Shown here piece by piece: positions 61,640 through 64,000 of a stretch of 64,000 bases of DNA. Numbering within the stretch: position 1 is the first letter of the stretch; each line of letters starts with the position of its first letter. The stretch is from NCBI GenBank assembly GCA_903822005.1, contig CAIJNL010000002.1, forward strand, positions 186,001 through 250,000, in the 5' to 3' direction. The position numbers were made by a program, and so were the translations under genes. Under the pieces are notes generated by a model. That model searched no databases. It saw only the letters and a list, made by a program, of their open reading frames with translations, and was not told the origin of the DNA. The stretch comes from an uncultured Nitrospiraceae bacterium. Lineage in GTDB: Bacteria > Nitrospirota > Thermodesulfovibrionia > Thermodesulfovibrionales > Dissulfurispiraceae.

Positions 61640-63472
61640 TTAAATCAGCTCCTTTACCTTTCGGACAATAGCCTGCGCGGATATCCCTTCGAAATCTAGC
61701 AGTTCCTCCGGCTTCCCGCTCTTGGGCAGCTTTCGCACCGCAAGCGAATATATAGGGGTCGTGGAGCCCGCAAGAGCGCTTCTGACCGCCTCGCCCATGC
61801 CTCCCTCGGCTGAATGGTCCTCAACTACAATAATCGCCTTTGTAGACCGCGCCGCACTTTTAAGGGACACTTCGTCTATCGGTTTTATGCTGTAAAGGTC
61901 GATAATCCTGACCGCGATATTGTCCTTCATCAGCTCATCATAAGCCCTGAGCGACTCCTGGAGAGTGACACCTGCGGCAACAAGAGTAACCCTGTCGGAA
62001 TCACTTTGCCGCAAAACTTTGCTTCCACCGATCACAAATGAATCACTGTTGTCGTAAAGTATCGGGGTTTTCATCCTTGTTGTCCTGATATATACCATGC
62101 CGTGGTGGCGCGCAGCCCCCTCTACCAGCCTCTCGGCAGACACTGCATCCGATGGATAGAGCACCGCGCAGTCCTTGACTGTCCTGAACATGGCGATGTC
62201 CTCAAGCCCCATCTGCGACGGTCCGTCCTCACCGATAGAGACTCCTGCATGAGAACCGCAAAACTTGATATTGGCTTTGGAATATTGGGCCATCCTTATC
62301 TGGTCAAAAGCCCTCGTAAAAAAAGCCGCAAAGGTAGAGACAAAGGGTATCTTTCCTCTACGGGACAGGCCGAGCGCCGTGCCGACCATATTCTGCTCTG
62401 TAATGTACATCTCGAAAAAATGGTCCGGATAAGCGTCCCTGAAAATCTCGGCATAGGTGGAATTGCTCACCTCGCCGTCAAGGACAACCATGTCAGGGAA
62501 TTGCGGGAACAATCTCTTCAGCGCAAAACCGTATGCCTCACGCGTTGCAACTGGCTCGTCCTTGTCGTACGAAATCTCCAGGGCATCCATGGGACTCTTT
62601 TTCTCCGGAACAAGGTTTTCGGGCAGCGGAATTTCTCCTCTTGCGCACATATCTACAGCGCCGAGTTCTCCAATGGCCTTCTGGAATTCGTCGCGGTTGA
62701 GCGCTTTACCATGCCAGCCGTTTTTGTCTTCGATAAAAGAAACGCCTTTTCCCTTGATGGTTTTGGCGATGATCATAACAGGTTTATCTTTGACCTGCAT
62801 GGCCTGCTCATAGGCCTTAAGGACTTCATCGAAACTGTGGCCGTCAATAACAATCGTCTCCCAACCGAATGCGGAAACTTTTTCCTGGTAGGCCACCAGA
62901 TCATGCCCATGCATTGTCTCTCCCCTCTGGCCTAGACGGTTGACGTCAATGATGCCGATGAGATTGTAGAGCTTATAAAAAGCAGCAAGCTCCATAGCTT
63001 CCCATTGAGACCCTTCGGCCATCTCGCTGTCCCCGAGGAGCACATATGTCCTGTACGGAAGCTTGTCCAGATACTTTGCGTTCATGGCCTCGCCCACTCC
63101 TATGGAAAGACCCTGTCCCAGCGAGCCTGTGGCAGACTCGGTATACTGAAAAGACATGCCGGGGTGCCCCTCAAGCACACTGCCGAACTTCCTGTAGGTG
63201 GCAAGGTCCTGTTCGCCAAGCCGCCCGGCAGCGGCCCACAGGGCATAAAATAGGGGCGAAGCATGCCCCTTGGAGAAAATAAGCCGGTCATTGTTCGGAT
63301 GGTTCGGTTTGTCAAGATCGAACCTGAATGCCCCGCCGAATAGCAATCCTGTCATCAACTCAGTGGCCGAAAGACTCGAAGTCGGATGTCCGGAGCCGGC
63401 GCTCGTTGTCGAGAAAAGGATGTAATAACGAATGAGTCTGGCTATCTTCGTCAGTTTTTCAGTATCGCTCAT
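61640..63472 (-). CDS. tkt: Transketolase
   Basis: A thiamine diphosphate enzyme moving two-carbon units between sugar phosphates in the pentose phosphate pathway. 610 residues, with both halves in one chain. The N-terminal TPP half has SAGSGHPTSSLSATELM, KGHASPLFYA, the Mg motif GDSEMAEGSQWEAMELA with VNRLGQ, and KTIKGKGVSF. The pyrimidine half begins with TREAYGFALKRL and has ITEQNMVGTALGLS and HAGVSIGEDGPSQMG. The ATG at 63472 has AAGGAG upstream and is preferred to the open ATG at 63517. The C-terminal domain ends in VEDHSAEGGMGEAV and beyond. Confidence 0.94.
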   Translation of the reverse strand: MSDTEKLTKIARLIRYYILFSTTSAGSGHPTSSLSATELMTGLLFGGAFRFDLDKPNHPNNDRLIFSKGHASPLFYALWAAAGRLGEQDLATYRKFGSVLEGHPGMSFQYTESATGSLGQGLSIGVGEAMNAKYLDKLPYRTYVLLGDSEMAEGSQWEAMELAAFYKLYNLIGIIDVNRLGQRGETMHGHDLVAYQEKVSAFGWETIVIDGHSFDEVLKAYEQAMQVKDKPVMIIAKTIKGKGVSFIEDKNGWHGKALNRDEFQKAIGELGAVDMCARGEIPLPENLVPEKKSPMDALEISYDKDEPVATREAYGFALKRLFPQFPDMVVLDGEVSNSTYAEIFRDAYPDHFFEMYITEQNMVGTALGLSRRGKIPFVSTFAAFFTRAFDQIRMAQYSKANIKFCGSHAGVSIGEDGPSQMGLEDIAMFRTVKDCAVLYPSDAVSAERLVEGAARHHGMVYIRTTRMKTPILYDNSDSFVIGGSKVLRQSDSDRVTLVAAGVTLQESLRAYDELMKDNIAVRIIDLYSIKPIDEVSLKSAARSTKAIIVVEDHSAEGGMGEAVRSALAGSTTPIYSLAVRKLPKSGKPEELLDFEGISAQAIVRKVKELI

Positions 63473-63561
63473 CTGTATCTCCTTTGCATGCAAGACGTTC
63501 TCTCTAATAATATACATAAAAAATAAGATATCGTGGAGAGTTGCCTCTCATGCCGTCAAAT

Positions 63562-63595
63562 AAAAAAAGGCCTGCCGGTATTCAGCAGACCCTTT
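63562..63595 (-). terminator. Terminator of the TPR gene
   Basis: On the minus strand AAAGGGTCTGC and GCAGGCCTTT form an imperfect stem followed by seven T residues (63568-63562). Confidence 0.75.
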
Positions 63596-63618
63596 AAAAC
63601 ATAATACGTTTTCAGCGA

Positions 63619-64000
63619 TTAATTCTTTATACTCTTCTTGCCCTTTGCCCTCTTAAGATCGCTGACAGCAGTAGCATATTCAGGGTCGGCCTTTACGGCA
63701 TTCTCATAACTTCCTATGGCTTCATCCAGATATTCCATCTCGCCCGTACGGTCATACTTCTTTTCGAGCACATCACCAAGAAAACGGTGGGCCTGCCTGT
63801 CATTCGGGTTGATATCTATGGCTTTCCTGTAACATTCGATTCCCTTTTCGATGTTGCCCAGGCCGATATACGCGTCTCCCATGTATACCCATGCCTTGGC
63901 AAATTTGGGATCGAGCTCAACCGCCCTGCTGTAACCCGTGACAGCCTCCTGGTATTTGCCGGTGGAAAAGGACTTCTCAGCCTCACCGAAATATTTCATT
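63619..64000 (-). CDS. TPR-repeat protein (5' end outside the window)
   Basis: The visible 126 residues hold about three and a half tetratricopeptide repeats: FSTGKYQEAVTGYSRAVELDP, AKAWVYMGDAYIGLGNIEKGIECYRKAIDINP-type, and LDEAIGSYENAVKADPEYAT. The frame is open at the right edge and the first Met lies within a repeat, so the gene probably starts beyond the window. TPRs mediate protein contacts; no further role can be read. Confidence 0.85.
   Translation of the reverse strand, partial: MKYFGEAEKSFSTGKYQEAVTGYSRAVELDPKFAKAWVYMGDAYIGLGNIEKGIECYRKAIDINPNDRQAHRFLGDVLEKKYDRTGEMEYLDEAIGSYENAVKADPEYATAVSDLKRAKGKKSIKN

Noticed and set aside
63473-63517. Longer transketolase start
   Set aside because: The AAGGAG ribosome site lies inside this stretch and points to the ATG at 63472.
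1-64000. tRNA, rRNA, CRISPR arrays, transposase genes or phage attachment sites
   Set aside because: Reading both strands, I found no T-loop or acceptor patterns forming a tRNA, no regularly spaced repeats and no transposase or integrase signatures. A covariance-model scan would be needed to exclude small RNAs.

Overview
The window is a contiguous bacterial chromosome segment, densely coded on both strands. I saw no rRNA, recognisable tRNA, CRISPR array, insertion sequence or prophage. The gene content implies a Gram-negative, motile or twitching bacterium: SecA, LspA, two PilT-type ATPases, CheV, two chemoreceptors, a lytic transglycosylase, ZapA, c-di-GMP/HDOD signalling and ThyX in place of ThyA. 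The mixture resembles Nitrospirota or deltaproteobacterial genomes. That placement is inference from gene style; no phylogenetic marker was tested.

Region 1 (1-9.8 kb) has housekeeping genes glmS, a PcrA/UvrD helicase, gatC and panD. These are followed by an AT-rich accessory patch (about 4.9-7.7 kb) holding two zinc-ribbon membrane proteins, one split by an in-frame stop codon, and a dual-specificity-phosphatase-like protein whose catalytic Cys is replaced by Asp. Then come bioD, an unknown conserved-looking gene and a HAD phosphatase.

Region 2 (9.9-14.1 kb) has a FadR-type GntR regulator with a perfect palindrome over its promoter, then six small exported or membrane proteins (ankyrin, PLDc_N-like, PrcB-like, SHOCT and unknowns).

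Region 3 (14.2-29.4 kb) has cysS-rlmB, two pilT-type genes (one with a doubled N-terminal domain), secA, a PilZ protein, cheV, glgB, aroC, a lytic transglycosylase and a ZapB-like/ZapA pair.

Region 4 (29.4-41.7 kb) has a GGDEF/HDOD signalling operon, an acyl-AMP ligase-ACP-acyltransferase fusion overlapping an inositol-monophosphatase-family gene, hisC-hisB, and a giant DUF2339-type membrane protein with a 233-residue internal tandem duplication, coupled to an M48 protease.

Region 5 (41.8-50.6 kb) is the most interesting part. A sigma-54 activator with a PrpR-type sensor domain is divergent from a glucarate-type transporter and glucarate dehydratase, followed by two chemoreceptors. The transporter operon and the first chemoreceptor carry near-identical sigma-54 promoters (40 of 49 positions), each preceded by the same kind of inverted-repeat site with an identical 15-base gap. 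I read this as one regulon joining uptake, catabolism and chemotaxis towards an aldarate-like compound.

Region 6 (50.6-64 kb) has thyX with an exported Cys-rich protein, an unusual histidine kinase convergent with an HDOD-HisKA protein that lacks an ATPase domain, lspA-ileS, nfo, a HicBA-like pair, a short QueG-like Fe-S protein, a cupin, lemA, transketolase and the end of a TPR gene.
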